Positions 1 to 6,089 are shown, numbered from the stretch's first letter. The stretch is 7,599 bases of DNA from Methanomassiliicoccaceae archaeon (GCA_009778275.1 WRKC01000062.1:1-7599), one strand, 5' to 3'. The notes: generated by a model not told the origin, from the sequence alone. Numbers and translations are program-made.

Positions 1-246
1 GGCCGCAAGATCCGCGCCGGAAGGGGAAAGATGAGGAACAGAAGATACAGGACGCCTGTATCCGTGTTGATAGTTGTCTCCGAGAGGGATGCGCCGGTCT
101 TCAAAGGGGCATCGAACCTCCCGGGAGTCAATGTTGAGACCGTTGACACGCTCAACGCAAGCATACTTGCGCCGGGCGGAGATGCGGGAAGACTCACCGT
201 ATACACAAGATCCGCCATATCAAAAATGGGAGAGTGGACGCAATGA
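1..246 (+). CDS. rpl4: 50S ribosomal protein L4 (uL4), C-terminal part
   Basis: This is the last 81 residues of large-subunit protein L4, open at the left edge in frame 1 and ending in TGA at 244-246. The visible part starts GRKIRAGRGKMRNRRYR, the basic stretch that in archaeal L4 follows the long rRNA-binding loop lining the exit tunnel. It is followed by a hydrophobic strand (VSVLIVV), then NLPGV and LNA-ILAPGG-AGRLT, which are hallmark segments of the archaeal/eukaryotic L4 C-terminal domain. The ATG at position 31 is internal and not a start, because the frame and the family similarity continue upstream to base 1. L4 binds 23S rRNA early in assembly. It precedes L23, as usual in the S10 cluster, and overlaps it by ATGA. 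The identification is firm; only the N-terminal two thirds is missing. Confidence 0.95.
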   Translation, partial: GRKIRAGRGKMRNRRYRTPVSVLIVVSERDAPVFKGASNLPGVNVETVDTLNASILAPGGDAGRLTVYTRSAISKMGEWTQ

Positions 247-524
247 AACAGAGCGACATACTCATAAGACCGTACGTTACGGAAAAGACGCTCAATCTGC
301 TGTCCGGTACCCCCACCCAGAAATTCAGGGACGGCAACAAGATAGAATTCATAGTGCACAGGCAGGCCTCCAAGGAGGATGTCAAAACGGCTTTCGAAGA
401 GCGTTTCGAAGTGAAGGTCGAGCACGTATGGACGAAGATACAGAAAGACGGCAAGCACGCGATCATCAAACTTGCGGAAGGATATTCCGCGGAGGATGTC
501 GGGATGAGGGTCGGAGTGTTCTGA
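243..524 (+). CDS. rpl23: 50S ribosomal protein L23 (uL23)
   Basis: L23 is a 93-residue large-subunit protein that sits near the mouth of the exit tunnel and, as known for the family, forms part of the docking site for the signal recognition particle. The sequence shows the family N-terminus ILIRPYVTEKT at residues 6-16 and the central strand NKIEFIVHRQASKEDVK. The C-terminal half carries FEVKVEHVWT, where most archaeal L23 proteins have a V-x-VN-x-x pattern. The start is the ATG at 243, which overlaps the L4 stop as ATGA. A GTG at 234 would add three residues, but it lies only one base after the GGGAG (228-232) that is well spaced for 243. The length is slightly above the usual 82-86 residues. 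The gene ends in TGA, which also begins the Shine-Dalgarno of L2. Confidence 0.96.
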   Translation: MKQSDILIRPYVTEKTLNLLSGTPTQKFRDGNKIEFIVHRQASKEDVKTAFEERFEVKVEHVWTKIQKDGKHAIIKLAEGYSAEDVGMRVGVF

Positions 525-531
525 GGTGATC
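523..531 (+). promoter_or_regulatory. Shine-Dalgarno site for rpl2, containing the rpl23 stop
   Basis: GAGGTGATC matches nine consecutive bases of the sequence complementary to the archaeal 16S rRNA 3' end (GGAGGTGATC). The last two bases of the L23 stop TGA (522-524) are its first two bases. The rpl2 ATG follows at 534, so a ribosome terminating L23 already sits on the initiation signal of L2. Confidence 0.8.
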
Positions 532-533
532 GA

Positions 534-1223
534 ATGGGAAAGAGATTGATTACACAAAGAAGGGGACGCGGAGGATCGCAATACCGTTCCCCCAGCCATA
601 GACACGTGGATGATGTTAGGCTCCCCCAGTTCGATGAGGGAGCAGGCACCGTAAAGGACCTCATCCAGGCACCCGGAAGGACAAGCCCCCTCGCGGTCAT
701 AGACTTCGACGGGGTCACGGACTACCAGCTTGCCGCCGCCGGCATCAAGGTCGGACAACAGGTGGAGGTCGGGGGCGGGAAGGTCGTCGCCGGAAACATC
801 ACCAGGCTGTCCAGGATACCTGAGGGGACGGCGATACATAACATCGAAGCAAAACCGGGCGACGGAGGCAAATACGCCAAGACCGCAGGGTCGTCGGCGA
901 CCGTCGTCAGCAGAGGAGAGAAAGTGGTGGTGCTCATGCCCTCAGGAGCAATGAAGGAGTTCAACCCCGAATGTCGCGCGGCGATAGGCATCGTTGCGGG
1001 CGGAGGAAGAGGGGACAAGCCTCTCGCCAAAGCCGGAAAGAACCACCTGACGCTGAGGTCAAGGTCCACCGCCAACAAGAAAGTGAAGGGCGTTGCGATG
1101 AATGCAGTCGACCACCCCCACGGCGGAGGAAGTCACCCCCACGTAGGAGGGCCGAACTGTCAGAGAAGGACCGCATCGCCGGGACAAAAGGTGGGTTTCC
1201 TGCCTAAGAAAAAGAGGAAGTGA
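534..1223 (+). CDS. rpl2: 50S ribosomal protein L2 (uL2)
   Basis: L2 is the 229-residue large-subunit protein needed for subunit association and for the peptidyl-transferase centre. The N-terminus MGKRLITQRRGRGG with the following SPSHRH is the archaeal/eukaryotic form. The middle contains the OB-fold and SH3-like segments, including GTAIHNIE and AIGIVAGGGRGDKP. Residues 190-199 read NAVDHPHGGG, the most conserved part of L2; the first histidine (residue 194) corresponds to the histidine of the bacterial protein (His229) implicated in peptidyl transfer. The tail is basic (PKKKRK). The length fits archaeal L2 (about 235-240 residues), which lacks the longer bacterial N-terminus. The start at 534 is set by the strong Shine-Dalgarno just upstream. 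It is followed six bases later by rps19. Confidence 0.98.
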   Translation: MGKRLITQRRGRGGSQYRSPSHRHVDDVRLPQFDEGAGTVKDLIQAPGRTSPLAVIDFDGVTDYQLAAAGIKVGQQVEVGGGKVVAGNITRLSRIPEGTAIHNIEAKPGDGGKYAKTAGSSATVVSRGEKVVVLMPSGAMKEFNPECRAAIGIVAGGGRGDKPLAKAGKNHLTLRSRSTANKKVKGVAMNAVDHPHGGGSHPHVGGPNCQRRTASPGQKVGFLPKKKRK

Positions 1224-1229
1224 TTCTGA

Positions 1230-1691
1230 ATGGCAAAGAAGATAATCGCAGGGTCGGCAAAGGCCACCAGGAGGAGGGCCAGAAAGAAGGCGTCGGCGAT
1301 CCAGGCGAAGAGGAAGAAAGAGTTCCTCTACCGCGGGTTCACGATGGACGAGCTTCTGGCTATGTCCTTCGACGAGATACTCGGCATTCTTCCTTCAAGG
1401 GCAAGGAGGACATACCTCCGCGGCCTGAACTACGAACAGCAGCTGCTGTTCGATAAATTGAAGGTGGCGGAGGAGCCGGTCAGGACGCACCGCAGGGACC
1501 TGCCGATCATACCCCAATTCGTTGGGAAGAAAGTGAGCATATACAACGGAAAGGAATTCAAAGAGTTCGAGATAAAGCCGGAGATGATCGGCTGTTTCAT
1601 CGGAGAATTCGTACTTACGAGGAAGCCGCCAGTGCACTCCGGGCCCGGAGTGGGTGCGACAAGGTCCTCGAAGTTCATGCCGCTGAAGTGA
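1230..1691 (+). CDS. rps19: 30S ribosomal protein S19 (uS19) with basic N-terminal extension
   Basis: S19 is a small-subunit head protein that contacts S13 and 16S rRNA near the A site. The core is clear: FLYRGFTMDEL at residues 32-42, then LPSRARRTYLRGL, then RTHRRDLPIIPQFVGKKVSIYNGKEF. It ends with IGEFVLTRKPPVHSGPGVGATRSSKFMPLK, which is diagnostic of archaeal/eukaryotic S19. At 153 residues it is somewhat longer than many archaeal homologues. The surplus is an Ala/Lys/Arg-rich segment of about 20-25 residues before FLYRG. The start at 1230 is forced: no ATG, GTG or TTG occurs in frame before Met39, and an in-frame TGA lies at 1221-1223. A GAGGAAGTGAT element containing the rpl2 stop precedes it. 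Confidence 0.97.
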   Translation: MAKKIIAGSAKATRRRARKKASAIQAKRKKEFLYRGFTMDELLAMSFDEILGILPSRARRTYLRGLNYEQQLLFDKLKVAEEPVRTHRRDLPIIPQFVGKKVSIYNGKEFKEFEIKPEMIGCFIGEFVLTRKPPVHSGPGVGATRSSKFMPLK

Positions 1692-1695
1692 GGTG
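1690..1695 (+). promoter_or_regulatory. Shine-Dalgarno site for rpl22, overlapping the rps19 stop
   Basis: GAGGTG lies five bases before the rpl22 ATG at 1701. The rps19 stop TGA (1689-1691) shares two bases with it. This is the same TGAGGTG arrangement as at the rpl23/rpl2 and rps14/rps8 junctions. Confidence 0.75.
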
Positions 1696-1700
1696 TCAAA

Positions 1701-2156
1701 ATGGCTACGAACAAAGGTTACACAACGGTATCCGACCCAGACATCTCCGCGAAGGCCTTGGCCAAGGACCAGCCGGTCTCCCCCAAATTCGCCCGCGAGG
1801 TCGCCGGTATGATACGCTACATGAAAGCCGAGACCGCGGTCGAGAAGCTCGAGGAGGTCATAGCCCTCGAGAGGGCCGTGCCGCTGAAGAGATACAACAA
1901 GCGTGTCTCCCACAAGAAAGGCGTCGGACCGGGAAGATATCCCGTGAAGGCATCGAAGGCGATCCTCGGAGTGGTAAAGAGCGCCATGTCCAATGCTGAG
2001 TACAAAGGGCTTGACGCATCCAACATGGTGATAACGACCATAACCATCGCCAGAGGCCAGACCATCCCCGGACATATGCCCAGGGCTCACGGGAGGGCCA
2101 CGCAATGGAATCAGGAGACTGCCAACATAGAGGTAATAATAGAGGAGGTTGAATGA
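1701..2156 (+). CDS. rpl22: 50S ribosomal protein L22 (uL22)
   Basis: L22 is a 151-residue large-subunit protein whose extended hairpin lines the peptide exit tunnel. Family features in order are: GYTT near the N-terminus; SPKFAREVAGMIRYMKAETAVEKLEEVIALERAVPLKRYNKRVSHKKG, the archaeal helical core with its insertion; KASKAILGVVKSAMSNAEYKGLD; and ITTITIARGQTIPGHMPRAHGRAT, which corresponds to the tunnel hairpin region. The length is normal for archaea (about 150-155 residues, longer than the 110 of bacteria). The start at 1701 is supported by the Shine-Dalgarno at 1690-1695. The gene ends with TGA at 2154-2156, one base before the preferred rps3 ATG. Confidence 0.97.
   Translation: MATNKGYTTVSDPDISAKALAKDQPVSPKFAREVAGMIRYMKAETAVEKLEEVIALERAVPLKRYNKRVSHKKGVGPGRYPVKASKAILGVVKSAMSNAEYKGLDASNMVITTITIARGQTIPGHMPRAHGRATQWNQETANIEVIIEEVE
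2144..2150 (+). promoter_or_regulatory. Shine-Dalgarno site deciding the rps3 start
   Basis: GGAGGTT lies inside the last codons of rpl22 and is spaced seven bases from the ATG at 2158. A TTG in frame at 2149 overlaps this element and so cannot be served by it. This favours 2158 as the rps3 start. Confidence 0.75.
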
Positions 2157-2157
2157 T

Positions 2158-2847
2158 ATGGCATCAGAAAGGAAATTCGTTGCCGAGAATGTACGCAGGG
2201 TCCTCCTCAAGGAGTACCTCATGAAGGAGGTCAGCCGCGCCGGCTTCGGCGGGCTGGACATCCAGAGGACGCCGATGGGCACCCGCGTGATACTCACGAC
2301 CGAGAGGCCCGGCCTGGTAATAGGAAGACGCGGTCAGACGATCAAGAACCTGACCGCGGTGATAGAGAACAAATACGGCTTCGGGAACCCTCAGATAGAG
2401 GTCCAAGAGGTCGAGAACGCAAGCCTCAACGCGCAGATCATGGCAGAGAAGCTGGCATTCTCTCTTGAGAGGGGATGGCACTTCCGCAGGGCGGGACACT
2501 CGACCGTCCGCAGGGTGATGGACGCGGGAGCCCGCGGCTGCCACGTGATAATCGCAGGCAAACTTACCGGACAGAGGCACAGGACCGAGAAGTTCAAAGA
2601 AGGATACATCAAATTCTGCGGCGAACCGAGGACCCTCTTCGTCGAACGCGGTTACGCGGTCGCAAAACTGAAGATGGGGATCATCGGGGTCACCGTAGAG
2701 ATAATGAGGCCCGATTCGAAACTCCCGGCCGACACCACCATACTGAGCAAGACCGACGCTGCGGCGAAACTGCCGGACCTCTTCGGCCCTGCGCCCGCGG
2801 CGGTCGCCGAGAGCGTAGAGACAACGGAGAAGAAGGAGGTCAGGTAA
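2158..2847 (+). CDS. rps3: 30S ribosomal protein S3 (uS3), KH-domain protein
   Basis: S3 is a small-subunit protein at the mRNA entry tunnel. From the ATG at 2158 it is 229 residues. The N-terminus ASERKFVAENVRRVLLKEYL is typical of archaeal S3. A type II KH RNA-binding domain spans roughly residues 17-90, with its GxxG loop at residues 56-59 (GRRG, within PGLVIGRRGQTIKNL). The C-terminal domain follows, with LERGWHFRRAGHSTVRRVMDAGARG and IAGKLTGQRHRTEKFKEGYIKFCGEP, both characteristic. The last 25 or so residues are Ala/Glu/Lys-rich and probably disordered. The stop TAA overlaps the rpl29 ATG by one base (TAATG). A TTG three codons upstream is possible but poorly placed relative to the ribosome-binding site. 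Confidence 0.97.
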   Translation: MASERKFVAENVRRVLLKEYLMKEVSRAGFGGLDIQRTPMGTRVILTTERPGLVIGRRGQTIKNLTAVIENKYGFGNPQIEVQEVENASLNAQIMAEKLAFSLERGWHFRRAGHSTVRRVMDAGARGCHVIIAGKLTGQRHRTEKFKEGYIKFCGEPRTLFVERGYAVAKLKMGIIGVTVEIMRPDSKLPADTTILSKTDAAAKLPDLFGPAPAAVAESVETTEKKEVR

Positions 2848-3050
2848 TGGCGCTGCTCAAGACGTCTGAGATAAGGGAGATGAGCACGGAGGAGCGCAAC
2901 GAGAAGCTCAAAGAGCTTCGCAACGACCTCATGCACGAAAGAGGGGTGTCGGCAATGGGAGGAGCACCCGCCAACCCCGGTCTGATCCGTGCGATAAGAA
3001 CGAACATAGCCCGCATTCTGACCGTTCAGAACGAGGAGGAAAAGATCTGA
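2847..3050 (+). CDS. rpl29: 50S ribosomal protein L29 (uL29)
   Basis: L29 is a 67-residue two-helix protein that sits next to L23 near the tunnel exit. The sequence MALLKTSEIREMSTEERNEKL-ELRNDLMHERG fits the first long helix and turn. AMGGAPANPGLIRAIRTNIARILTV fits the second helix, with the archaeal GG-x-x-NPG-x-IR-IR-x-IAR pattern. The start at 2847 overlaps the S3 stop by one base and is preceded at 2835-2840 by GGAGGT with six bases of spacing. The longer reading in the same frame that begins far inside rps3 is only open frame, without family similarity. The stop TGA overlaps the next ATG by one base (TGATG), so L29 and aIF1 are translationally linked. Confidence 0.95.
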   Translation: MALLKTSEIREMSTEERNEKLKELRNDLMHERGVSAMGGAPANPGLIRAIRTNIARILTVQNEEEKI

Positions 3051-3349
3051 TGGCCGAGATATGCCCCGTATGTGGATTGCCTAAGGAGCTCTGTATGTGC
3101 GAGGAGATCGCACGCGAGCAACAGATGGTAAGGATATCCGTGGACAGCAGGAGATACGGTAAGATGGTCACTGTGGTAGAGGGGATCGACGAGAACGATA
3201 TCGATGTCGAGGACCTTGCCAAACAACTGAAGATAAAATGCGCCGCCGGAGGAGCATACAAGGATGGACGCATAGAGCTTCAGGGAGACCATAAGAAAAA
3301 AGTAAAAGCCGTGCTGGAAGAAATGGGATTCCGCACAGAAGTGAGATAA
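3050..3349 (+). CDS. Translation initiation factor aIF1 (SUI1 family) with N-terminal Cys motif
   Basis: This 99-residue protein is the archaeal homologue of eukaryotic eIF1. It binds the small subunit near the P site and helps the ribosome reject wrong start codons. The N-terminus reads ICPVCGLPKELCMCEE, with Cys5, Cys8, Cys15 and Cys17, a likely zinc-binding knuckle seen in many euryarchaeal aIF1 proteins. The SUI1 domain covers about residues 25-99: the basic loop DSRRYGKMVTVVEGID, then LAKQLKIKCAAGGAYKDG and the signature IELQGDHKKKV, ending in LEEMGF. A GGAGGA at 3035-3040 precedes the start, which overlaps the L29 stop by one base. Its location between L29 and Rnp1 is the usual euryarchaeal position. 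Towards its end the DNA becomes A-rich, unlike the ribosomal genes around it. Confidence 0.95.
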   Translation: MAEICPVCGLPKELCMCEEIAREQQMVRISVDSRRYGKMVTVVEGIDENDIDVEDLAKQLKIKCAAGGAYKDGRIELQGDHKKKVKAVLEEMGFRTEVR

Positions 3350-3350
3350 A

Positions 3351-3605
3351 ATGAACAGGAGCGATTTCATGAGATCAGAACTCATTGGACTGGACGTGGT
3401 AGTGCTGTCAGCCCCATTCTCGGGGATTTCCGGGAAAGTGGTAGACGAGACGAAGAACACGTTCACCATCTCATCGGCCGGAACTGAAAGAATGGTACCA
3501 AAACCAGGCAATGAGTTCAGGTTCATTTTCGGAGGCAAGCACATGGACATCAATGGCACAGAGATACAACACCGACCAGAAGACAGAATAAAAAAGGTTA
3601 GGTGA
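3351..3605 (+). CDS. rnp1: Ribonuclease P protein component 1 (Rnp1, Rpp29/Pop4 homologue)
   Basis: Rnp1 is a protein subunit of archaeal RNase P, which cuts the 5' leader from pre-tRNA. With 84 residues from the ATG at 3351 it is a little short of the usual 90-100. The sequence shows SELIGLDVVVLSAP (archaeal proteins usually read HELIGL), then GISGKVVDETKNTFTI, which is the Sm-like strand pair with the conserved VVDET-NT. ERMVPKPGNEFRFIF and GTEIQHRPEDRIKK follow, also family segments. The start is not certain: ATG 3369 (Met7) has a better placed GGAGCGAT at 3358-3365. Starting at 3351 keeps the short N-terminal tail that homologues carry before the HELIGL-like motif. The stop TGA lies inside the Shine-Dalgarno of rps17. 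Confidence 0.92.
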   Translation: MNRSDFMRSELIGLDVVVLSAPFSGISGKVVDETKNTFTISSAGTERMVPKPGNEFRFIFGGKHMDINGTEIQHRPEDRIKKVR

Positions 3606-3607
3606 TC
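3600..3607 (+). promoter_or_regulatory. Shine-Dalgarno site for rps17, containing the rnp1 stop
   Basis: AGGTGATC is an eight-base match to the 16S 3' end complement and carries the whole rnp1 stop TGA (3603-3605). The rps17 ATG follows at 3612. Confidence 0.8.
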
Positions 3608-3611
3608 AAAA

Positions 3612-3944
3612 ATGACAGCAGAAGTTAGAAACATCGGAATCGACGTGGTCCCCCCGACAGCTGAATGCAGCGACCCGAACTGCCCGTTCCACGGCAGCCT
3701 TTCGGTCAGAGGCCAGATCATCGACGGAGTGGTTGCGACCGTCAGGATGAACAAGACCGTCGTAGTTGAGCGCAACTATCTGAAATACCAAAAGAAATAC
3801 GAAAGATACGAGAAGAGGTCCAACAGGTACCCCTCCCACGCATCCCCATGCCTTGGGCTCAAGGTTGGGGACAGGGTGAGGATCATGGAGTGCCGCCCGA
3901 TCTCTAAGACCGTCGCTTTCGTGGTCATAGAGAAGAGGGAGTGA
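3612..3944 (+). CDS. rps17: 30S ribosomal protein S17 (uS17)
   Basis: S17 is a primary 16S rRNA-binding protein of the small-subunit body. The 110-residue product has the archaeal N-terminal extension with ECSDPNCPFHG at residues 18-28 (Cys19, Cys24, His27), which bacteria lack. The OB-fold core follows: LSVRGQIIDGVVATVRMNKTVVVE, then the basic YLKYQKKYERYEKRSNRYPSHASPC (Cys80), then VGDRVRIMECRPISKTVAFVVIE, the S17 signature. Cys19, Cys24, His27 and Cys80 could bind a metal, but that is inference. The start at 3612 is fixed by the strong Shine-Dalgarno at 3600-3607. The gene ends in TGA seven bases before rpl14. Confidence 0.97.
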   Translation: MTAEVRNIGIDVVPPTAECSDPNCPFHGSLSVRGQIIDGVVATVRMNKTVVVERNYLKYQKKYERYEKRSNRYPSHASPCLGLKVGDRVRIMECRPISKTVAFVVIEKRE

Positions 3945-3951
3945 ATCTGAA

Positions 3952-4350
3952 ATGAAAGGAATCTCTGGAACACAGACAAGAGGACTTCAGAACGGATCGC
4001 GCCTCGACGTGATCGACAACAGCGGCGCAAAGGTGATAGAGATCATAACCGTCCCCAAATACCACGGCGTGGCCAGAAGGGTCCCTTCGGCAGGCCTCGG
4101 AGATATGGTGATAGCGTCGGTCAAGAAAGGAACGCCCGCGATGAGAAGGCAGATCGTCTTCGCGGTGATAGTCCGCCAGAGACGCCCCACGAGGCGTGCG
4201 GACGGCACCATGGTGATCTTTGAGGACAACGCGGCGGTGATCGTGACCGATACGGGAGAGACCAAAGGCACGGACATAAAGGGTCCGGTGGCGAGAGAGG
4301 CGGCCGACAGGTGGCCCAGGATCTCGGCGACCGCGAACACGATAGTGTGA
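3952..4350 (+). CDS. rpl14: 50S ribosomal protein L14 (uL14)
   Basis: L14 is a 132-residue large-subunit protein on the intersubunit face, forming bridges with 16S rRNA and the binding site for anti-association factors such as aIF6. The sequence has the start MKGISGTQTRGLQNGSRL, DNSGAKVIEIITV (the strongly conserved SGAK segment), and GDMVIASVKKGTPAMRRQIVFAVIVRQRRPTRRADGTMVIFEDNAAVIV. That last segment is the beta-barrel and the conserved loop of the family. The ending REAADRWPRISATANTIV is the archaeal/eukaryotic form. The length is normal. GGAG at 3938-3941 lies ten bases upstream, with the rps17 stop in between, so the ribosome-binding site is weaker than at neighbouring genes. Confidence 0.97.
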   Translation: MKGISGTQTRGLQNGSRLDVIDNSGAKVIEIITVPKYHGVARRVPSAGLGDMVIASVKKGTPAMRRQIVFAVIVRQRRPTRRADGTMVIFEDNAAVIVTDTGETKGTDIKGPVAREAADRWPRISATANTIV

Positions 4351-4361
4351 GGCGAGGAAAA

Positions 4362-4736
4362 ATGACAAGCAGCAAAGCAAGAGTACAGAGAAAAGTACAG
4401 GCGAATGCCCCCTCGCACACAAAAAGGAAAATGTTGTCCGCGCACCTCAGCGACGAACTCCGCGCTCAGTACGGAGTACGCACCGCAAGAGTGTGCAAAG
4501 GGGACACAGTAGCGATAATACGCGGCGAGGAGGATGTCCGCGGGACCGAGGCGAAGGTCCTGGAGGTATTCACGAATACTGGCCGCGTATCCGTTGAGGG
4601 AGTGACCATCAACCAAGCGGACGGGACCGCAACGGTCCGTCCTGTACATGCGTCCAATCTGATCATAACCAAGCTCAACACGGAGGATCAGTGGAGGATC
4701 GACTCACTCTCAAAGAACAAGGAGGGTAAGAAATGA
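4362..4736 (+). CDS. rpl24: 50S ribosomal protein L24 (uL24), KOW-motif protein
   Basis: L24 is a 124-residue assembly-initiating protein of the large subunit. The N-terminal part carries ANAPSHTKRKMLSAHLSDELRAQYGVR, the archaeal/eukaryotic extension before the KOW domain. The KOW domain starts at VCKGDTVAIIRGEEDVRGTEAKVLEV and continues to VSVEGVTINQADGTATVRPVHASNLIIT, matching archaeal L24 closely in pattern. The tail is short and charged (NKEGKK). The ATG at 4362 is preceded by GAGG at 4354-4357. An in-frame ATG far upstream at 4311 would overlap rpl14 by about 40 bases and lacks family similarity, so it is not used. The TGA overlaps the rps4e ATG as ATGA. Confidence 0.96.
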   Translation: MTSSKARVQRKVQANAPSHTKRKMLSAHLSDELRAQYGVRTARVCKGDTVAIIRGEEDVRGTEAKVLEVFTNTGRVSVEGVTINQADGTATVRPVHASNLIITKLNTEDQWRIDSLSKNKEGKK

Positions 4737-5440
4737 GCGACCATATGAAAAGATTAGCCGCGCCGGCAACATGGCCCCTGAAAAGAAAGGTGGCCGTCTG
4801 GGCGACAAAGCAGTCCCCCGGAGCGCACTCGCTTGAGAGCAGCATGCCCGCAGTGATGGTGCTCAGAGACCTGATGAAGGTGTGCGACACGGCAAGAGAG
4901 GCAAAAAGGATAATCGGGAACCGCGAGCTGTTCGTTGACGGAACAGCGGTCAAGAACCCGAAGGCCCCGATCGGGATAATGGATACGGTGACAGTACCGA
5001 AGATGAATCTGAATTACCGCATGCTCCTGACCGACAAGGGGAAGCTGACACTCGTCCCGATAAGCGAGGATGAGACGAAATGGAAACTCTGCAGGATCGA
5101 GGGCAAGACCAAGATCAGCGGAGGAAAGATCCAGCTGAACCTCAGCGGAGGAAGGAACATAGTTCTGGAAAAGAACATGTACGGAACGGGAGACACGCTT
5201 AAGATCGATGTTGCGGACCAAAAGGTCCTCGGAAACTATCCCATGGCGGACGGCGCCTCGGCACTCATCATCAACGGCGCGCTTGCGGGGAAGGTCGAGA
5301 CCATCGCCGAATGCGCGGTCGTGAAAGGACCGGCCGATAATATCGTAAGGTTCAAGAGCGGGATCGAGACCGTCAGAAGGAACGTGTTCGTCATAGGCAC
5401 ATCGAAGCCGGAGATCAAACTGCCGGAGGCGTCAGAATGA
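4733..5440 (+). CDS. rps4e: 30S ribosomal protein S4e (eS4)
   Basis: S4e is an archaea/eukaryote-specific small-subunit protein with no bacterial counterpart. At 235 residues it has the expected length. It begins with MKRLAAPATWPLKRK-AVWATKQSPGAHSLESSMP, the family N-terminus. An S4-type RNA-binding domain follows at about residues 40-105 (VLRDLMKVCDTAREAKRII and ELFVDGTAVKNPKAPIGIMDTV). The central domain contains LCRIEGKTKISGGKIQLNLSGG and NMYGTGDTLKID. A KOW-like segment follows near residues 178-220 (GASALIINGALAGKVETIAEC). The start at 4733 is supported by GGAGGGT at 4721-4727 and by the ATGA overlap with rpl24. A second ATG at residue 5 is possible. It sits between L24 and L5, the standard archaeal insertion point in the spc cluster. 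Confidence 0.97.
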   Translation: MSDHMKRLAAPATWPLKRKVAVWATKQSPGAHSLESSMPAVMVLRDLMKVCDTAREAKRIIGNRELFVDGTAVKNPKAPIGIMDTVTVPKMNLNYRMLLTDKGKLTLVPISEDETKWKLCRIEGKTKISGGKIQLNLSGGRNIVLEKNMYGTGDTLKIDVADQKVLGNYPMADGASALIINGALAGKVETIAECAVVKGPADNIVRFKSGIETVRRNVFVIGTSKPEIKLPEASE

Positions 5441-5946
5441 ACGCGATGAGGCAGATCAAGGTCGATAAGGTGACCGTCAACATCGGCGTCGGAGAGGCCG
5501 GGGAGAGGCTTGTGAAAGCACAGAAGGTCTTGGAGATGGTCACCGGGCAGAAGTCCGTGCAGACAATATCCAGGAGCGTGAACAGGGACCTCGGCATACG
5601 TGTGGGGATGCCTCTCGGGTGCAAAGTGACCCTGAGAGGGGACTCAGCCGTGGATTTCCTTCAGAAAGCACTTCCGATAAGGGAGAGAAGGATACACGAA
5701 TATTCTTTCGACAAAGAAGGCAACATGTCCTTCGGAATATCCGACTACACCGATTTCGACGGCATGAAATATGATCCGGAGATAGGGATATTCGGAATGG
5801 ATATAAGCGTGGTCCTGAGAAGGGCCGGGAACAGGATCACTCAGAGGGCGCTCCTTAAAAGGAAGACGCCGAAAGGCCACCGCATAGGCCGCGACGAGGC
5901 GATCCAGTACATGACAGAGAACTATGACATAGAGGTGGTCGAATGA
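5437..5946 (+). CDS. rpl5: 50S ribosomal protein L5 (uL5)
   Basis: L5 is a 169-residue large-subunit protein that binds 5S rRNA in the central protuberance and contacts the P-site tRNA. Diagnostic segments are IKVDKVTVNIGVGEAGERLVKAQKVLEMVTGQKSVQTISR, then RDLGIRVGMPLGCKVTLRG, then SFGISDYTDFDGMKYDPEIGIFGMDISVVLRRAG, then the C-terminal LKRKTPKGHRIGRDEAI. The length is normal for archaea. The ATG at 5437 overlaps the S4e stop as ATGA and has GGAGG at 5425-5429 with seven bases of spacing, which favours it over the ATG three codons later. The stop overlaps the next gene in the same way. Confidence 0.98.
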   Translation: MNAMRQIKVDKVTVNIGVGEAGERLVKAQKVLEMVTGQKSVQTISRSVNRDLGIRVGMPLGCKVTLRGDSAVDFLQKALPIRERRIHEYSFDKEGNMSFGISDYTDFDGMKYDPEIGIFGMDISVVLRRAGNRITQRALLKRKTPKGHRIGRDEAIQYMTENYDIEVVE

Positions 5947-6089
5947 AACCAAAGAAACAATTCGGTAGACTGGTAGGATGCACCCGCTGCGGACGCAGGA
6001 GAGGCATCATAAGAAGATACGGAATGCACCTCTGCCGCCAATGTTTCAGGGACACGGCCCCGGAGCTGGGATTCAAAAAATATTCGTGA
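5943..6089 (+). CDS. rps14: 30S ribosomal protein S14, zinc-binding type (uS14)
   Basis: This small gene encodes 48 residues: a zinc-ribbon S14 that stabilises the head of the small subunit. It starts MKPKKQFGRLVGCTRCGRRRG and continues RRYGMHLCRQCFRDTAPELGFKKYS. The four zinc ligands are Cys13, Cys16, Cys31 and Cys34 (C-x2-C, C-x2-C), and the FR-x-x-A-x-x-x-GF-K ending is the archaeal/eukaryotic S29-like form. The ATG overlaps the rpl5 stop as ATGA, and GAGGTG at 5932-5937 is spaced five bases upstream. It is easy to miss because of its length, but it fills the L5-S8 gap exactly where S14 belongs, and it is intact. Confidence 0.96.
   Translation: MKPKKQFGRLVGCTRCGRRRGIIRRYGMHLCRQCFRDTAPELGFKKYS

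Noticed and set aside
234..242. GTG start for rpl23
   Set aside because: It is one base from the GGGAG element and would add residues not seen in the family. The ATG at 243 gives the usual ATGA overlap.
74..529. Second plus-strand frame of 151 codons overlapping rpl4 and rpl23
   Set aside because: It is charged low-complexity sequence out of frame with two confirmed genes, with no ribosome-binding site or domain.
1395..2297. Open frame of 300 codons on the minus strand across rps19, rpl22 and rps3
   Set aside because: It is fully antisense to three clear ribosomal genes, has no recognisable domain, and arises from the codon bias of the real genes.
3062..3103. Four-cysteine knuckle of aIF1 as a novel zinc-finger fusion
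   Set aside because: The same ICP-CGLPKELC-C pattern is common in euryarchaeal aIF1, so it is not unusual.
3050..3605. aIF1 and rnp1 as foreign genes inserted into the ribosomal operon
   Set aside because: Both occupy their standard euryarchaeal position between L29 and S17, with tight or overlapping junctions.
3026..3775. Open frame of 249 codons on the minus strand under aIF1, rnp1 and rps17
   Set aside because: It is a hydrophobic-looking shadow of conserved sense genes, with no independent support.
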